Assembly (NCBI GenBank): GCA_964632945.1
Contig: CAZWCX010000034.1
Location: forward strand, 1-60,689
From: CAZWCX01 sp964632945
GTDB lineage: Bacteria; Planctomycetota; MHYJ01; WSZJ01; CAZWCX01
Direction: 5' to 3'
DNA: 60,689 nt
In this document: positions 34,102 to 43,353 of the stretch, one piece after another
How the letters are laid out: each line of letters starts with the position of its first letter
Numbering within the stretch: position 1 is the first letter of the stretch
Position numbers and translations under genes: made by a program
Notes under the pieces: generated by a model
Database searches by the model: none
Seen by the model: only the letters and a program-made list of their open reading frames with translations
What the model was told of the DNA's origin: nothing

Positions 34102-34479
34102 ATGCAGTGTCCGCGCTGCGCGCAGGTCGAACTGAAGCGCCAGACGGTGGGCGAGGTCGAAGTGGATCGCTGCAGTCAATGTCAGGGTCTCTGGCTCGAG
34201 GTCGGAACCCTCGAGCCCCTCCTGAAGAAGACCCATGACTACACGCGGCGCATTGCGTCGCGCCCGGTGGGCGGCGTGGACACGGAATCGAATCTCGAGT
34301 GTCCGGCGTGCGGGTCGGGTGCAAAGATGATTCGCATTCATGCGCCGGGGAACGCCAAGGTCACGTTCGACGGCTGCATGGTCTGCCACGGACGCTGGCT
34401 CGACGGCGGCGAACTGGCTCAGTTGGGGGATCCGACCATCCTGGACCGGTTGCGCACTCGGCTCAAGCAGTGGCTGTGA
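34102..34479 (+). CDS. zf-TFIIB-type zinc ribbon protein
   Basis: The product is 125 residues with two zinc-ribbon modules of the zf-TFIIB type. The first is CPRC near residue 3 with CSQCQGLWLEVG. The second is CPACGSG with CMVCHGRWLDGGEL near the end. Each supplies four cysteines or equivalents. Members are small, often standalone proteins of unknown role, suspected to bind nucleic acid or protein. GGAGGGG upstream supports the start. No operon partner is apparent. Confidence 0.78.
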   Translation: MQCPRCAQVELKRQTVGEVEVDRCSQCQGLWLEVGTLEPLLKKTHDYTRRIASRPVGGVDTESNLECPACGSGAKMIRIHAPGNAKVTFDGCMVCHGRWLDGGELAQLGDPTILDRLRTRLKQWL

Positions 34480-34659
34480 TTTCTCCTGCGGCCGGGCAGG
34501 GGGCGTCCGGGGCGCGTCGCTTGGCCGGCCGGAGGGCATGTGGGTCTGTCGGGCGACGGGAGCGGGACCCGCGCGCGGCGGTCCTGCTCCGGACGGCCTT
34601 CATGGCCGGCCGGAGCCGGATGGTCCGCGAACGGCGAAGCGGTTCGTGAAGAATCCGGG

Positions 34660-35430
34660 CTAGAGCAGGAAGCGGAGTCCCCGATTGCCGGTTGGCTCCG
34701 GCGGGGCGGCCTTCCACCCCATGCGGTCGATGTTCTCCCAGATGGCCCGGAAATGCCGCGGCTTTGGCCGCGCCAACGGCATCCAGCTCCAGTCCATCAG
34801 GCTCGGGGGCCACTCCTTGCGGCCTCCCCCGAAGTAGCGCGCGAGTCCCTTCGTCTTCGTGTCGTACTCGTCATCCAGGCCCCAGATGTGGCCGAACTCG
34901 TGGGCGATGATGGTCGGCCAGTTGAGGTTGGCCCAGCACCCCGTCATGGTGCGGGTGCGGGGATCGTAGCGGACCCAGGACCGGTAACCGTCCATGAGTC
35001 GGCCTTCGCGTCCGGCGAGCCGGCCGAGGAATTCGGGGACGAAGCGCACGACCTCGACCGGGTGGAAGGACGGATCCGCGGTCTCCCCCGGGGCGCGTCG
35101 GCGCCAGACGACGCGGAACTCGAGCCGCACGGTCCGCACGGACCGGCCTTCGGTCACCTCGACGACGGCCCCCCGGTTCCAGTGCCGCTCCACGCCCCTC
35201 ACCCACCAGCGCAACAGGGCATCCCCGGCGGCGCCGGCCGGGATCCCGTCGCCGTGGAACTCCACCCGCGCGACGACGCGCCAGGTGTGGGCGTCGACCG
35301 GATAGGCCAGGGTTTTCCGGCTCCCGTTCTCGGCGGGCCGGCGGCGGTCCCATTCCGCGTCCGCGGGGGAAGCCGTCATCGCGAACAGAAGCCCCAGACC
35401 GGCCAGGGTGACGGGGGAAAGGCGGATCAT
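34660..35430 (-). CDS. Secreted metzincin-like zinc protease, short form
   Basis: The product is 256 residues. A signal peptide (LAGLGLLFAMTASPADA) precedes a domain with HEFGHIWGLDDEY, the HExxHxxGxxD zinc-binding motif of metzincin-type metalloproteases, with a Glu or Asp in the third-ligand region. A Met-turn candidate follows (PPSLMDWSW). It is much shorter than most secreted metzincins and has no recognised accessory domain. The ATG at 35430 has GGAGGG at a slightly long spacing; an upstream ATG at 35454 lacks a ribosome site. The substrate is unknown. Confidence 0.7.
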   Translation of the reverse strand: MIRLSPVTLAGLGLLFAMTASPADAEWDRRRPAENGSRKTLAYPVDAHTWRVVARVEFHGDGIPAGAAGDALLRWWVRGVERHWNRGAVVEVTEGRSVRTVRLEFRVVWRRRAPGETADPSFHPVEVVRFVPEFLGRLAGREGRLMDGYRSWVRYDPRTRTMTGCWANLNWPTIIAHEFGHIWGLDDEYDTKTKGLARYFGGGRKEWPPSLMDWSWMPLARPKPRHFRAIWENIDRMGWKAAPPEPTGNRGLRFLL

Positions 35431-35482
35431 GGCGCGACGACCCTCCACAGGCATGGCTACCCAGCATCGTCGGGGGAGCCGG

Positions 35483-36187
35483 TTACTCGCCGAGGTAGGC
35501 TTCCTTGACGCGCGCGTCTTCGAGGAGTTTCCGGGCCTCGTCGGAATGGGTGATGCGACCGGTTTCCAGGATGTACCCGCGGTGGGCCACCTTGAGCGCC
35601 ATGCGGGCGTTCTGTTCCACCAGCAGGATGGTGACCCCCTGCCGGTTCAACTCCCGGATGATGTCGAAGACCCTGCAGACGATGATCGGCGCGAGTCCCA
35701 GCGAGGGTTCGTCGAGCAGCAGCAGCCGCGGCCGCGCCATGAGGGCGCGCGCGATGGCGAGCATCTGCTGTTCGCCGCCGCTGAGGGTCCCGCCCAGCTG
35801 CTCGCGGCGATCCCGCAGGATCGGGAACAGCTTGTAAGCGCGCTCCATGTCCTCGCGGATCCGATCGGGGTCATCGTGGATATAGGCGCCCAATTCCAGG
35901 TTTTCGAGGACGGTGAGTCGTGGAAAAATGCGGCGCCCCTCCGGGACATGGGAAATGCCCCGGCGAACGATTTCGTGAGGCGGCAGATTGTCGATGCGGC
36001 CGCCCTGGAACTCGATATGCCCGCCCCGCAGCGGGTTGACGCCGGAGATGGTCATCAGGGTCGTGGTCTTGCCGGCGCCGTTCGCCCCGATGATCGTGAC
36101 GATCTCGCCTTCCCGGACTTCGAGGCGGATGCCCTTGAGGACATTGGCCGGGCCGTAGCCGGTTTGGAGGTTGTCGAGGACGAGCAC
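35483..36187 (-). CDS. livF: LivF-type ABC transporter ATPase, orphan
   Basis: The product is 234 residues, the normal length of LivF. It has Walker A GANGAGKTT (about 34-42), signature LSGGEQQMLAIARALM, Walker B LLLLDEPSLGLAP and the switch His region ILLVEQNARMAL. EQN after Walker B and EGRRIFPRLTVLENL are typical of branched-chain amino acid transporter ATPases. The GTG start at 36187 is supported by GGAG and by a promoter 28 bases upstream, which excludes the longer open frame to 36277. LivG, LivH, LivM and a binding protein are not in the window, so it must work with partners encoded elsewhere or belong to a different complex. Confidence 0.85.
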   Translation of the reverse strand: MLVLDNLQTGYGPANVLKGIRLEVREGEIVTIIGANGAGKTTTLMTISGVNPLRGGHIEFQGGRIDNLPPHEIVRRGISHVPEGRRIFPRLTVLENLELGAYIHDDPDRIREDMERAYKLFPILRDRREQLGGTLSGGEQQMLAIARALMARPRLLLLDEPSLGLAPIIVCRVFDIIRELNRQGVTILLVEQNARMALKVAHRGYILETGRITHSDEARKLLEDARVKEAYLGE

Positions 36188-36221
36188 GACCGGGGCTCCG
36201 CGCAAATGACCGGGGAATTCG

Positions 36222-36250
36222 AGTATAGGCAGGGGGGCGGAGGGTGTCGA
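36222..36250 (-). promoter_or_regulatory. Sigma-70-type promoter of livF-like gene
   Basis: On the minus strand TCGACA (36250-36245) and TATACT (36227-36222) are 17 bases apart. The start would fall near 36215, about 28 bases before the GTG. Confidence 0.65.
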
Positions 36251-36667
36251 GGGAAAGCGGGGCGCCCGTGCAGTCACTCCGCCGGATCGAGGGCCGGGGT
36301 GGGCCCGCCTGGACCGGGATCAGGCGGCGGGGGACCGGGGTGTCCCGGGAGGTTGCGTCGCTCCGGGACGCCGATCCCGAATTGCGCTGGTCTACGGTCC
36401 CGAAACGAGGTACGCTGGAAGGTGGAAGGGGATGACCCGGCGGAAGGAGGCGGTCACGGCCGCCGTTCCGCGCACCCCCGAACACCGGCTTCGACCTTCA
36501 TGCCGGGTATGGCCGAGGGGCCACCGGCAGATGCCGTCCCTGCCCACCTGGTCGTCCGGCGCGGTCCGTGCCGTCGACGGGTCGGCATCGGAGGACGAGG
36601 CCCTCGACCGCGGGATCGTGCCGACGACCCTGTCGGTGCATTCCCGCCTGAATGCGGAGGGACTCGC
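36251..36667. other. Intergenic region without a recognised gene
   Basis: Nothing is supported here beyond the promoter at its left edge. No clear promoter for the gene at 36668 was found. Confidence 0.4.
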
Positions 36668-37576
36668 ATGTCCACCCATGACTACTTCGTGGTGGAGGCG
36701 CTGCGGTTTGCCCGGGAGCATGCCGACGCGGGCCGATGGGCGGAGGCCGCGGAGAACTGTTCCCGGGCGCTGGAGCTCGACTCCGAGTGTGTGGAAGCCT
36801 ACGTCCTGCGCGGGCGGAGTCGCGCCGCTCGCCGGGATCTCGCGGGCGCCCGGGCCGATCTCGATCGCGCCGTCGAGTTGGATCCCGACGACGCGCAGAC
36901 CTACCGGGACCGCGGCGTTCTGCGCGTGGCGGAAGGGGACTTCGCGTCCGCGATCGCGGATTTCACCCGGGTGATCGCCCTGTCGCCCGACGCCGCGGAG
37001 GCCTTGTACCTTCGCGGGAGCGCCCGTGCCGAGGCGCTGGACGTGGCCGGCGCGTTCGCCGATTTCGATCGCGCCCTCGAGCTGGCGCCCGACCACGCGC
37101 AAGCGGTCTTCGAGCGCGGCTCGCTTCGCATGATCGAGGCCGATCTCGCGGGGGCGAGGCTCGACCTCGAACGCGCCCTCGCGCTCGAGCCCGGTCACGT
37201 CCCGGCGCGCGTGAACCTCGCCCTGGTGGTGGCCGAGCAGGGCGATTTGCGCGCGGCGATGGAGGAGTGCGGCGTGGCGATCCGGCTCGATCCCGCGAGC
37301 TATGCCGCCTGGGCCAATCGTGCCTGGTTCCGGGAGCGCGCGGGCGACCTCGCCGGGGCGATGGACGACTATGACACGACACTGCGGCTGCACCCCCGGC
37401 ACTTCGTGGCCCTGTGGGCGCGCGCGCAATTGAAGCGGCGCGAGGGAGATGCCGCCGGCGCGCTCGAAGACGGGCGACGCGTCGTGGAGATCGGCCCGGC
37501 CGGCTGGCGCCGGCGGAACGGGGTGGACGCAATGTTGCAGCAATGGGAAGCGGAGGCCCGTCTGGGCCGCGCTTGA
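36668..37576 (+). CDS. TPR repeat protein
   Basis: The product is 302 residues made almost entirely of about eight 34-residue tetratricopeptide repeats. Examples are AYVLRGRSRAARRDLAGARA, TYRDRGVLRVAEGDFASAIA and ALYLRGSARAEALDVAGAFA, each followed by a DLDRAVELDPDD-like segment. No signal peptide or membrane segment is seen, so it is probably a cytoplasmic scaffold. GGAGGGAC precedes the ATG. Its stop codon overlaps the -35 box of the next gene. Confidence 0.8.
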   Translation: MSTHDYFVVEALRFAREHADAGRWAEAAENCSRALELDSECVEAYVLRGRSRAARRDLAGARADLDRAVELDPDDAQTYRDRGVLRVAEGDFASAIADFTRVIALSPDAAEALYLRGSARAEALDVAGAFADFDRALELAPDHAQAVFERGSLRMIEADLAGARLDLERALALEPGHVPARVNLALVVAEQGDLRAAMEECGVAIRLDPASYAAWANRAWFRERAGDLAGAMDDYDTTLRLHPRHFVALWARAQLKRREGDAAGALEDGRRVVEIGPAGWRRRNGVDAMLQQWEAEARLGRA

Positions 37577-37602
37577 CACCTCCGGGAGATCGTGCCTAGA
37601 AT
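37573..37602 (+). promoter_or_regulatory. Sigma-70-type promoter of the PEBP gene
   Basis: TTGACA (37573-37578) and TAGAAT (37597-37602) are 18 bases apart. The -35 overlaps the TPR gene's stop codon. The same arrangement occurs at 54653-54682. Confidence 0.7.
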
Positions 37603-37630
37603 TCCCATCTTCGGATCGGAGGAGGCCGCC

Positions 37631-38104
37631 ATGGCGATCCAGATCCAATGCCCGGCCTTCGCGGCCGGCGCGCCGGTGCCCAAGAAATACACGGGAGAGG
37701 GAGAGGATGTGTCCCCGGCCCTTTCCTGGACGGGAGTTCCCGCGGAAGCCCGGGAGATCGCGCTCCTGTGCGACGACCCCGATGCGCCGCGCGCGGAACC
37801 CTGGGTCCACTGGGTGATGTACGGAATCCCCGCTTCGTCGAGCGGGTTGCCTGAAAAGATCCCTCCCGTCGTCCACCCCCCCGAGCTGCCGGGAGTGGCT
37901 CAAGGAAAGAACGACTTCGGCCGGATCGGGTACGGGGGACCCATGCCGCCACCCGGCCACGGCGTCCACCACTACCATTTCCGGCTCTACGCCCTCCGGG
38001 AATCGTTGGGGCTGGCGCCGGGAAAGACCAAGGCGGAACTCCTGGCGGCGATGAAGGGAAAGATCCTCGCCGAAGGGGAACTCGTCGGCACCTACCGGCG
38101 CTGA
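37631..38104 (+). CDS. YbhB/YbcL-type phosphatidylethanolamine-binding protein
   Basis: The product is 157 residues of the bacterial PEBP family. The ligand-pocket motifs are visible: GEGEDVSPALSW, CDDPDAP, WVHWVMYGIP and GPMPPPGHGVHHYHFRLYAL. The family binds small anionic ligands; the bacterial function is not settled. GGAGG precedes the ATG and a consensus promoter lies 29 to 58 bases upstream. It is a single-gene unit. Confidence 0.9.
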   Translation: MAIQIQCPAFAAGAPVPKKYTGEGEDVSPALSWTGVPAEAREIALLCDDPDAPRAEPWVHWVMYGIPASSSGLPEKIPPVVHPPELPGVAQGKNDFGRIGYGGPMPPPGHGVHHYHFRLYALRESLGLAPGKTKAELLAAMKGKILAEGELVGTYRR

Positions 38105-38135
38105 AGCCGGCGTCCCAAACCTACGGAAGACCCGG

Positions 38136-38150
38136 GCCGCCTGCGGCGGC
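38136..38150 (+). terminator. Short GC hairpin after the PEBP gene
   Basis: GCCGCC and GGCGGC form a 6-bp stem with a 3-base loop 32 bases after the stop, extended by imperfect CCGG pairing. There is no U tract, so this is a weak terminator candidate. Confidence 0.3.
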
Positions 38151-38221
38151 GGACCCGGACTTGTCGCGTTGCGCCGGATGGGTCGCGCGTTTCACCCCGG
38201 CTTTGTCGGAGCCCTGTCGAA

Positions 38222-38662
38222 TTGGATCCGGAACCGCGACCCTCGCTGGCCGAGATCTGGTCGGCCCATCAGGACGAGCTCAGCGGGCTCCCGCCGACTC
38301 CGCGTCGGAAGGAAAGCTGGCTGATCTGGCGCAAGACCATCGACAAGAGCGCGCGCGACTACACGAACCTGGTCGGGGTTCACCCCATGCGCGAACGGAT
38401 CACCCACCTCGAAGTGGAGGCGATCCTGCATTGCTACGTTTTCGGATACATGGCAGGCCGGGAATGGATCGGGTCCGCCCAGGCCCTGCACGAGGCCAAC
38501 GTCCGGGGCTGGAGGGTGCGGGACCGGCTCAGTGAACTCGGCGTCCCTCTGGACGAGGCCAATGCGGGGATCGGCCTGGCCATGGGCGAGGCCCTGGGAA
38601 AGATCGTGGAACTCGGCATGGCCGACGGCACCAGCGCCCGCTGCGCCGGTTCCCCCAACTGA
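38222..38662 (+). CDS. Small helical protein of unknown function
   Basis: The product is 146 residues, not recognised. It is Trp-rich near the N-terminus (IWSAHQDEL, ESWLIWRKTIDKS) and predicted to be helical. A short segment (ILHCYVFGYMAGREWI) is too polar to be a clear membrane span. The best start is TTG at 38222, with GGAG ten bases upstream; the ATG at 38389 would lose half the protein. It ends 11 bases before the chorismate synthase gene, so the two may be co-transcribed. Confidence 0.5.
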   Translation: MDPEPRPSLAEIWSAHQDELSGLPPTPRRKESWLIWRKTIDKSARDYTNLVGVHPMRERITHLEVEAILHCYVFGYMAGREWIGSAQALHEANVRGWRVRDRLSELGVPLDEANAGIGLAMGEALGKIVELGMADGTSARCAGSPN

Positions 38663-38673
38663 ACGGATGCGCC

Positions 38674-39786
38674 TTGGGCAACCGATTCGGTCACTGTTTC
38701 CGCATCACCACCTATGGGGAGTCCCATGGCGGGGGGGTCGGCGTCGTCGTCGACGGCTGCCCGCCGGGGCTTGCCCTGTCCGACGCGGACCTCCAGGCCG
38801 AGCTCGACCGGCGCCGCCCGGGGCAGAGCCGGATCGTCACGCAACGGCAGGAGTCGGACCGCGTGGAGATCCTCTCGGGGATCTTCGAGGGCAGGACGCT
38901 CGGCACGCCGATCTCGCTGCTCGTGCGCAACGAGGACGCGCGTCCGGAGTCCTACGCCCCGTTCAAGGACCTCTACCGCCCGTCCCACGCCGACTACACG
39001 TACGAGGCCAAATACGGCCGTCGCAACTGGCAGGGCGGCGGCCGGGCCAGCGCCCGCGAGACGGTCGGGCGCGTAGCGGCGGGCGCCATCGCGCGCAAGC
39101 TTCTGCGCGAGCAGTGGGGCGTGGAGATCGTCGGCTGGGTGGAGCAGGTGCAGCGCCTGCGGGCGGCCGTCGATCCGCTCCGCGTCACCCGACGTCAGGT
39201 CGAGAGGACTCCCGTGCGATGTCCCGACCCCGACAAGGCCGCCGCGATGATCCGCCTGATCGAACGCGTGCGGAAGGACGGGGACAGCCTGGGCGGCGTG
39301 GTCGGCTGTGCGGCGCGGGGCGTCCCGGCCGGCTGGGGGGAACCCGTATTCGACAAGCTGGAAGCCGATCTGGCCAAGGCCGCGCTCTCCCTGCCCGCCT
39401 CCAAGGGATTCGAGATCGGCTCCGGGTTCTCGGCGGTGACCCTGAAGGGCTCGGAACACAACGATCCGTTCGTTCTTCGCGGAGGACGCGTACGCACCCG
39501 CTCGAATCGCTCCGGCGGGGTCCAGGGCGGCATCTCCAACGGCGAGCCGATCGTCATCCGCGTCGCCTTCAAGCCGACCGCGACGGTCCTGCGGCCGCAA
39601 GAGACCGTTCATCGGGAAGGGCGCGCCGCCGTCCTGCAGGCCCGCGGCCGGCACGACCCGTGCGTGCTGCCGCGCGCGGTTCCGATGGTGGAGGCGATGG
39701 TCGCCCTCGTGCTCGCGGATCACGCCCTCCGCCATCGCGCCCAGTGCGGCGGCGGCGGGAGTCGGCGGGGGGGGGCGCTCAGTTGA
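38674..39786 (+). CDS. aroC: Chorismate synthase
   Basis: The product is 370 residues. It makes chorismate from 5-enolpyruvylshikimate-3-phosphate, the last step of the shikimate pathway, using reduced FMN. Signatures are GNRFGHCFRITTYGESHGGG at the N-terminus, RRPGQSRIVTQRQESDRVEI, GRNWQGGGRASARETVGRVA-like sequence, and RSGGVQGGISNGEPIVIRVA. The start is TTG at 38674, judged by alignment to the universal MGNxFG N-terminus; an ATG at 38667 is out of frame. It is not next to other aro genes. Its 3' end overlaps the convergent AlgH gene by 8 bases. Confidence 0.95.
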   Translation: MGNRFGHCFRITTYGESHGGGVGVVVDGCPPGLALSDADLQAELDRRRPGQSRIVTQRQESDRVEILSGIFEGRTLGTPISLLVRNEDARPESYAPFKDLYRPSHADYTYEAKYGRRNWQGGGRASARETVGRVAAGAIARKLLREQWGVEIVGWVEQVQRLRAAVDPLRVTRRQVERTPVRCPDPDKAAAMIRLIERVRKDGDSLGGVVGCAARGVPAGWGEPVFDKLEADLAKAALSLPASKGFEIGSGFSAVTLKGSEHNDPFVLRGGRVRTRSNRSGGVQGGISNGEPIVIRVAFKPTATVLRPQETVHREGRAAVLQARGRHDPCVLPRAVPMVEAMVALVLADHALRHRAQCGGGGSRRGGALS

Positions 39787-40330
39787 CCGAAGGATCGGGC
39801 GGGATGTGCTTCGTGCCCAGCCGCGCCTGCAGGTCCTGGCGCGTGATCTTCCTGGACGTCGTGTCCCAGAGCCCCTGGGGGTCCCCGAACACGTCGTTGC
39901 TCGTGGCGTCGATGGTCAGCCACGCCCCCTGCTTCAGCTCGCCCTCCAGTTGCCCTTCGCCCCAACCGGCGAACCCGACATAGAATCGGATCGGCTGCCG
40001 CGCAAGGGCCACCAGCCTTTCCAGCTTGGCGGGCTCCTGCGTGAAATGAAGCCCCGAAATCACCTCGATGTCCGAGAGTTCCGGATCGGCGTGCAGGGCG
40101 GTCAGGATGCTCTGGCAGGGACCGCCGTGGTGGATGCACCCTTCGATCGTACACTCGGTCTTCACCGCCTGCATCCACGCCTCGCGAACCGTCGTCTGGG
40201 TCGGGCGGTTGAGGATCAGGCCCATCGCGCCCGCCTTCCCATGCTCGACGAGCAGGGTGACGCTGCGGAAGAAATTGGGATCCCGCAGCTTCGAGACGGC
40301 CACCAGGAGTCGGCCCTTGTGGGTGATCAT
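39779..40330 (-). CDS. algH: YqgE/AlgH family protein (UPF0301)
   Basis: The product is 183 residues, the usual length of the family. It begins MITHKGRLLVAVSKLRDPNF and has the family landmarks VTLLVEHGKAGAMGLILNRP, FYVGFAGWGEGQLEGELKQG and DATSNDVFGDP. AlgH was named for a link to alginate regulation in Pseudomonas, but its biochemical role remains unclear. The ATG at 40330 matches the family N-terminus although its ribosome site is weak. It converges on aroC with a short overlap. Confidence 0.88.
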   Translation of the reverse strand: MITHKGRLLVAVSKLRDPNFFRSVTLLVEHGKAGAMGLILNRPTQTTVREAWMQAVKTECTIEGCIHHGGPCQSILTALHADPELSDIEVISGLHFTQEPAKLERLVALARQPIRFYVGFAGWGEGQLEGELKQGAWLTIDATSNDVFGDPQGLWDTTSRKITRQDLQARLGTKHIPPDPSVN

Positions 40331-40543
40331 CCGAGGGTTCGTCCTTGATGCCGGAAATCGGATCGTGCGGGTTCCTCGACCCGCGTCCATCCCTTCATCA
40401 TGCCTTCCCGGCTTCCGCCCTTCAAGGGCCGACCCGAATGCCTCTGCCCCCCGCGGCGATCCCCGGCAGGAACGAAGCGCTCCCTCCGGGCGGTCGCCGG
40501 GAGCGCGCGACCGGGGACGCGGGCGAACCGGTCTCCGGCTCCC

Positions 40544-41947
40544 CTACGGAGGCGAGGTCGGCATGATGCGCACGTATTCCTGCTCCCGGCCGGAATCCAC
40601 GGGGCGAAGCACGAGGTCGTCCGTCATCTCGTCCCGGCGGATCTGCCGGCGGAACTTCGTCAACCACTGCCCCTTTTGCAGGTGTCCCTTGAGCCTTGCG
40701 AGCCCCTTCACTTCCTCCTCGGGCGCCTCCCGGTTCGGGAACCAGAGATGGGTTGTCCAGTAGAACGAGTTCGTCGCCGCCAGCCGCGCGATCCGGCCCT
40801 TGTCCGGAGGGTACTGCTCCGGCAGATTCCGGAACCACGTGACCGACCCGCCATCGCTGTTCTGCTGCGCCTTTTCCATCTCCGCCTTCACCCAGGCCTG
40901 GAACTCGGCGTGGCTCATCCAGACGGCTCCGGGCGGCAGGTCGCCGCCGCCCGCCTGACCGTAGTGCGCCAGCGGATCGTCGAGGACCGACATCTCCGCG
41001 TCGCCGAGTCGCTTCGCCCACTCCAGTTTCGTCGTCTCGAAGGCCGGGTCCTGGCGTCGTTTCGCCTCCAGCCAGCGGGTGCGCTCGTCGAGTTCCTGCT
41101 GTTGCGCCGCGTCGGCCGAACATCCGAGCATGTAGGTCAGGAACATCGGGCGATACGAGTGCATCCAGGACAGGTCGCCGCCGAGGTCCATCTGGCCCGG
41201 GGCCTGGACGTAGAACAGGGCGTCGGTCTGATCCTTGACCGAAATCTGGGTGATGCGCAGGGGGTAGATGCATTCCTTGCTCTCGAAGGTGAATCGGGTG
41301 GGCGTGACCTCGCCGGCGTAGGAGCCGTCGGCATTGCGCTTCATCTGCTTGGGGTCGATCTTCATGACCGTGAAAAACCACTTCTTCTTGATGTAGTGGT
41401 CGAGCGTGCCCTCGTCGCCCGCGTAGTGGTACTGGTTCACCTTGAGCCACTCGAAGAGTCCTTCGGCGTTGGCGGCGGTGATGACCTTGTAGTCGAGCGA
41501 TCCGACCACGCCCGCCTCGAGCACCTCGACTCCCATCTCCCCCTCCGAGTCGGCGCCGAATGCGACCGCGCCCTCCAGGGCCTCCTTTTGGATGCGCAGA
41601 TCGTACGACTCGATCGGTTCGGGGAGGGGGAGGAGGATCGTATAGAGGGCGAGGTCCTGGAAGAAGTCGCGCGGCATCTCGTCGAGCTTGGGCTGCGCGG
41701 GGGTGGGGATCACCATGCCGAAGTCGAGCGCATTGCCCTCGAAGCGGGGCTGCACCGTGAACGACTCGATCCCCTCGTCGGGGCGCCATTGGATGAAGGC
41801 CTTCTGGCCGGGCTGGAGGATGTCCTTCTCCTTGGCGGCGAAGTAGCAGCAGGCGGCATCGACGGGGGAAGGCGCGCGGACCCCGAAGGTCGCAAGCGCG
41901 AGGGCGGTCAGGACGAACAGGGCCGGGCGGCCGGATCGAAGGGTCAT
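40544..41947 (-). CDS. Secreted DUF2330-type protein
   Basis: The product is 467 residues. A signal peptide (PALFVLTALALATFGVRAPS) ends before AACCYFAAKEKDILQPGQKA. A Cys pair at the mature N-terminus, followed by a beta-rich region (ESFTVQPRFEGNALDFGMVI, then PTPAQP), fits DUF2330. Function is unknown. The protein is presumably periplasmic or surface-located. The next gene upstream in the same direction also encodes a secreted protein, with a 220-base gap. Confidence 0.65.
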   Translation of the reverse strand: MTLRSGRPALFVLTALALATFGVRAPSPVDAACCYFAAKEKDILQPGQKAFIQWRPDEGIESFTVQPRFEGNALDFGMVIPTPAQPKLDEMPRDFFQDLALYTILLPLPEPIESYDLRIQKEALEGAVAFGADSEGEMGVEVLEAGVVGSLDYKVITAANAEGLFEWLKVNQYHYAGDEGTLDHYIKKKWFFTVMKIDPKQMKRNADGSYAGEVTPTRFTFESKECIYPLRITQISVKDQTDALFYVQAPGQMDLGGDLSWMHSYRPMFLTYMLGCSADAAQQQELDERTRWLEAKRRQDPAFETTKLEWAKRLGDAEMSVLDDPLAHYGQAGGGDLPPGAVWMSHAEFQAWVKAEMEKAQQNSDGGSVTWFRNLPEQYPPDKGRIARLAATNSFYWTTHLWFPNREAPEEEVKGLARLKGHLQKGQWLTKFRRQIRRDEMTDDLVLRPVDSGREQEYVRIMPTSPP

Positions 41948-42167
41948 GTCGGCTCCTCCACAGGGGACTCGGACAGCCTATCGGTCCCGGAATCGCGCCG
42001 CGAGAAATTTCCTTCGTCCGAAAGGACCGGTTCGGAGAGGGGAGGGCGGGCGCGCGGCGCCGGCCCGTCGCGGGGCGGTGATATGGTTGTGCAGGTGGCG
42101 CTCGCTCGCGATTCCGTTCCCCGAGTGCCCCCCCGGTCGCCGGCGCCGGATCCATTCGGGGGTGGAT

Positions 42168-43016
42168 CTACCGGCGCGGAACCGGGATCGCGGTGGCCGA
42201 TCCGTCGACGGAGACGACGACGAAGGCGAGGTCGGCACGATCCGCCCGGACCGGGAAGCGGTACTCCACGGACCCGCCCGTATGGATCGGCGCACCGGAA
42301 CGGGAGATCGCCTGTCCCCCCTGCGCGAGCATCCAGACGTCGATGCGATCCGCGGGAACGGCGGCGGATCGATCGGGATCCGGCATCACGATCAGCACCC
42401 GGGTTTCCTCCCCCTGCCCGGCGACCAGGACCAGGGCTTCCCGGCCGTCGATGTCCACCCGACCGCCGGAGACCATCGGCGCCTTGCGCGGCTCGCCGTC
42501 CGGTTCCAGGCCGCCTTTGCGAATCGCGGTCCACAGGCGGACCCACGTCAGCGCCTCCTCCTCGGAGATCCTCTTGTCCGAATACGGATCCCGCGGGTCC
42601 TGCAGGTGACCCTGTTCGATCACGGAAACCCCGAACTGCCAGTTCACCGGCGCGAGATACGGGGCCGCCGTGCGCTGGAGGAACAGAAGCACCCGCTGCC
42701 CGACTTCGAGATTCACCGACCCGCAGCGGTAGGCGTACCGGAAGCCCACGGACACGACTTCCCCCGGGGACGACCCGTGCAAGAGGTCCTCGACGCGGAC
42801 GAGGGCGACCTTGCTCGCGGTCTCGAGCAGGTCCGGCTCCTCCGAGGCCGGTCCCCCGGGAGCGTCCCGGACTGCCTCCACCGTTCCGACCAGGATCCAT
42901 CCGCTCTGAGCGATCTTCTCCTCCAATGAGAGTGCGGAGTGCTTGGCGAGAGCGGGCATGGCCAGTCCCAGCCATGCGACGAACCACAGGCCAACCAGCC
43001 GCCGGGTTCCCGTCAT
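42168..43016 (-). CDS. Secreted protein of unknown function
   Basis: The product is 282 residues. A signal peptide (LVGLWFVAWLGLAMPALA) is followed by a beta-rich domain with SGWILVGTVEAVRDAP, VALVRVEDLLHGSSPGEVVS and VGQRVLLFLQR. This pattern resembles secreted OB- or NTR-like proteins that carry VxVxxxLKG-type motifs, but no family is certain. Two Cys are present at most. GGAGG is 9 bases before the ATG at 43016; a GTG at 43019 is also possible. The following gene in the same direction is the DUF2330 protein. Confidence 0.6.
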   Translation of the reverse strand: MTGTRRLVGLWFVAWLGLAMPALAKHSALSLEEKIAQSGWILVGTVEAVRDAPGGPASEEPDLLETASKVALVRVEDLLHGSSPGEVVSVGFRYAYRCGSVNLEVGQRVLLFLQRTAAPYLAPVNWQFGVSVIEQGHLQDPRDPYSDKRISEEEALTWVRLWTAIRKGGLEPDGEPRKAPMVSGGRVDIDGREALVLVAGQGEETRVLIVMPDPDRSAAVPADRIDVWMLAQGGQAISRSGAPIHTGGSVEYRFPVRADRADLAFVVVSVDGSATAIPVPRR

Positions 43017-43353
43017 CACGATCAACCTCCTTCACGAGCGGACGAACCGGGTCATCGAACGGGACCTTGGACGTTCACCGCGTACCTCGGGTTCCCGAAG
43101 GTGACCGCGCAGCCGAAACAATTCGAACTCCCGATCCGCATGCCGGCTCCGCAGTCCCTGCCGGGGATCCCGGTCCGCGGGTGAGAATCGTCCACATCTC
43201 CCGAGAGAGTGGTTGTGCTCGCACCGTACGTTCGTACCGACTATTCTGGGTGAGTCGGCGGAAGGAAGGGGAGTCGGAGTGGTCCGCGGATGGTGAGCGG
43301 CGCACGTCCGGCGGAATCCGCCCCGGATGGATCCCGATTGGGGGGACGACTCG
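43017..43353. other. Intergenic region without a recognised gene
   Basis: No gene seen. A TATTCT hexamer near 43240 is the only promoter-like sequence, without a good -35. Confidence 0.35.

Noticed and set aside
36188..36277. Longer LivF start at 36277
   Set aside because: It lies upstream of the mapped promoter and adds 30 low-complexity residues. The GTG at 36187 matches family length.
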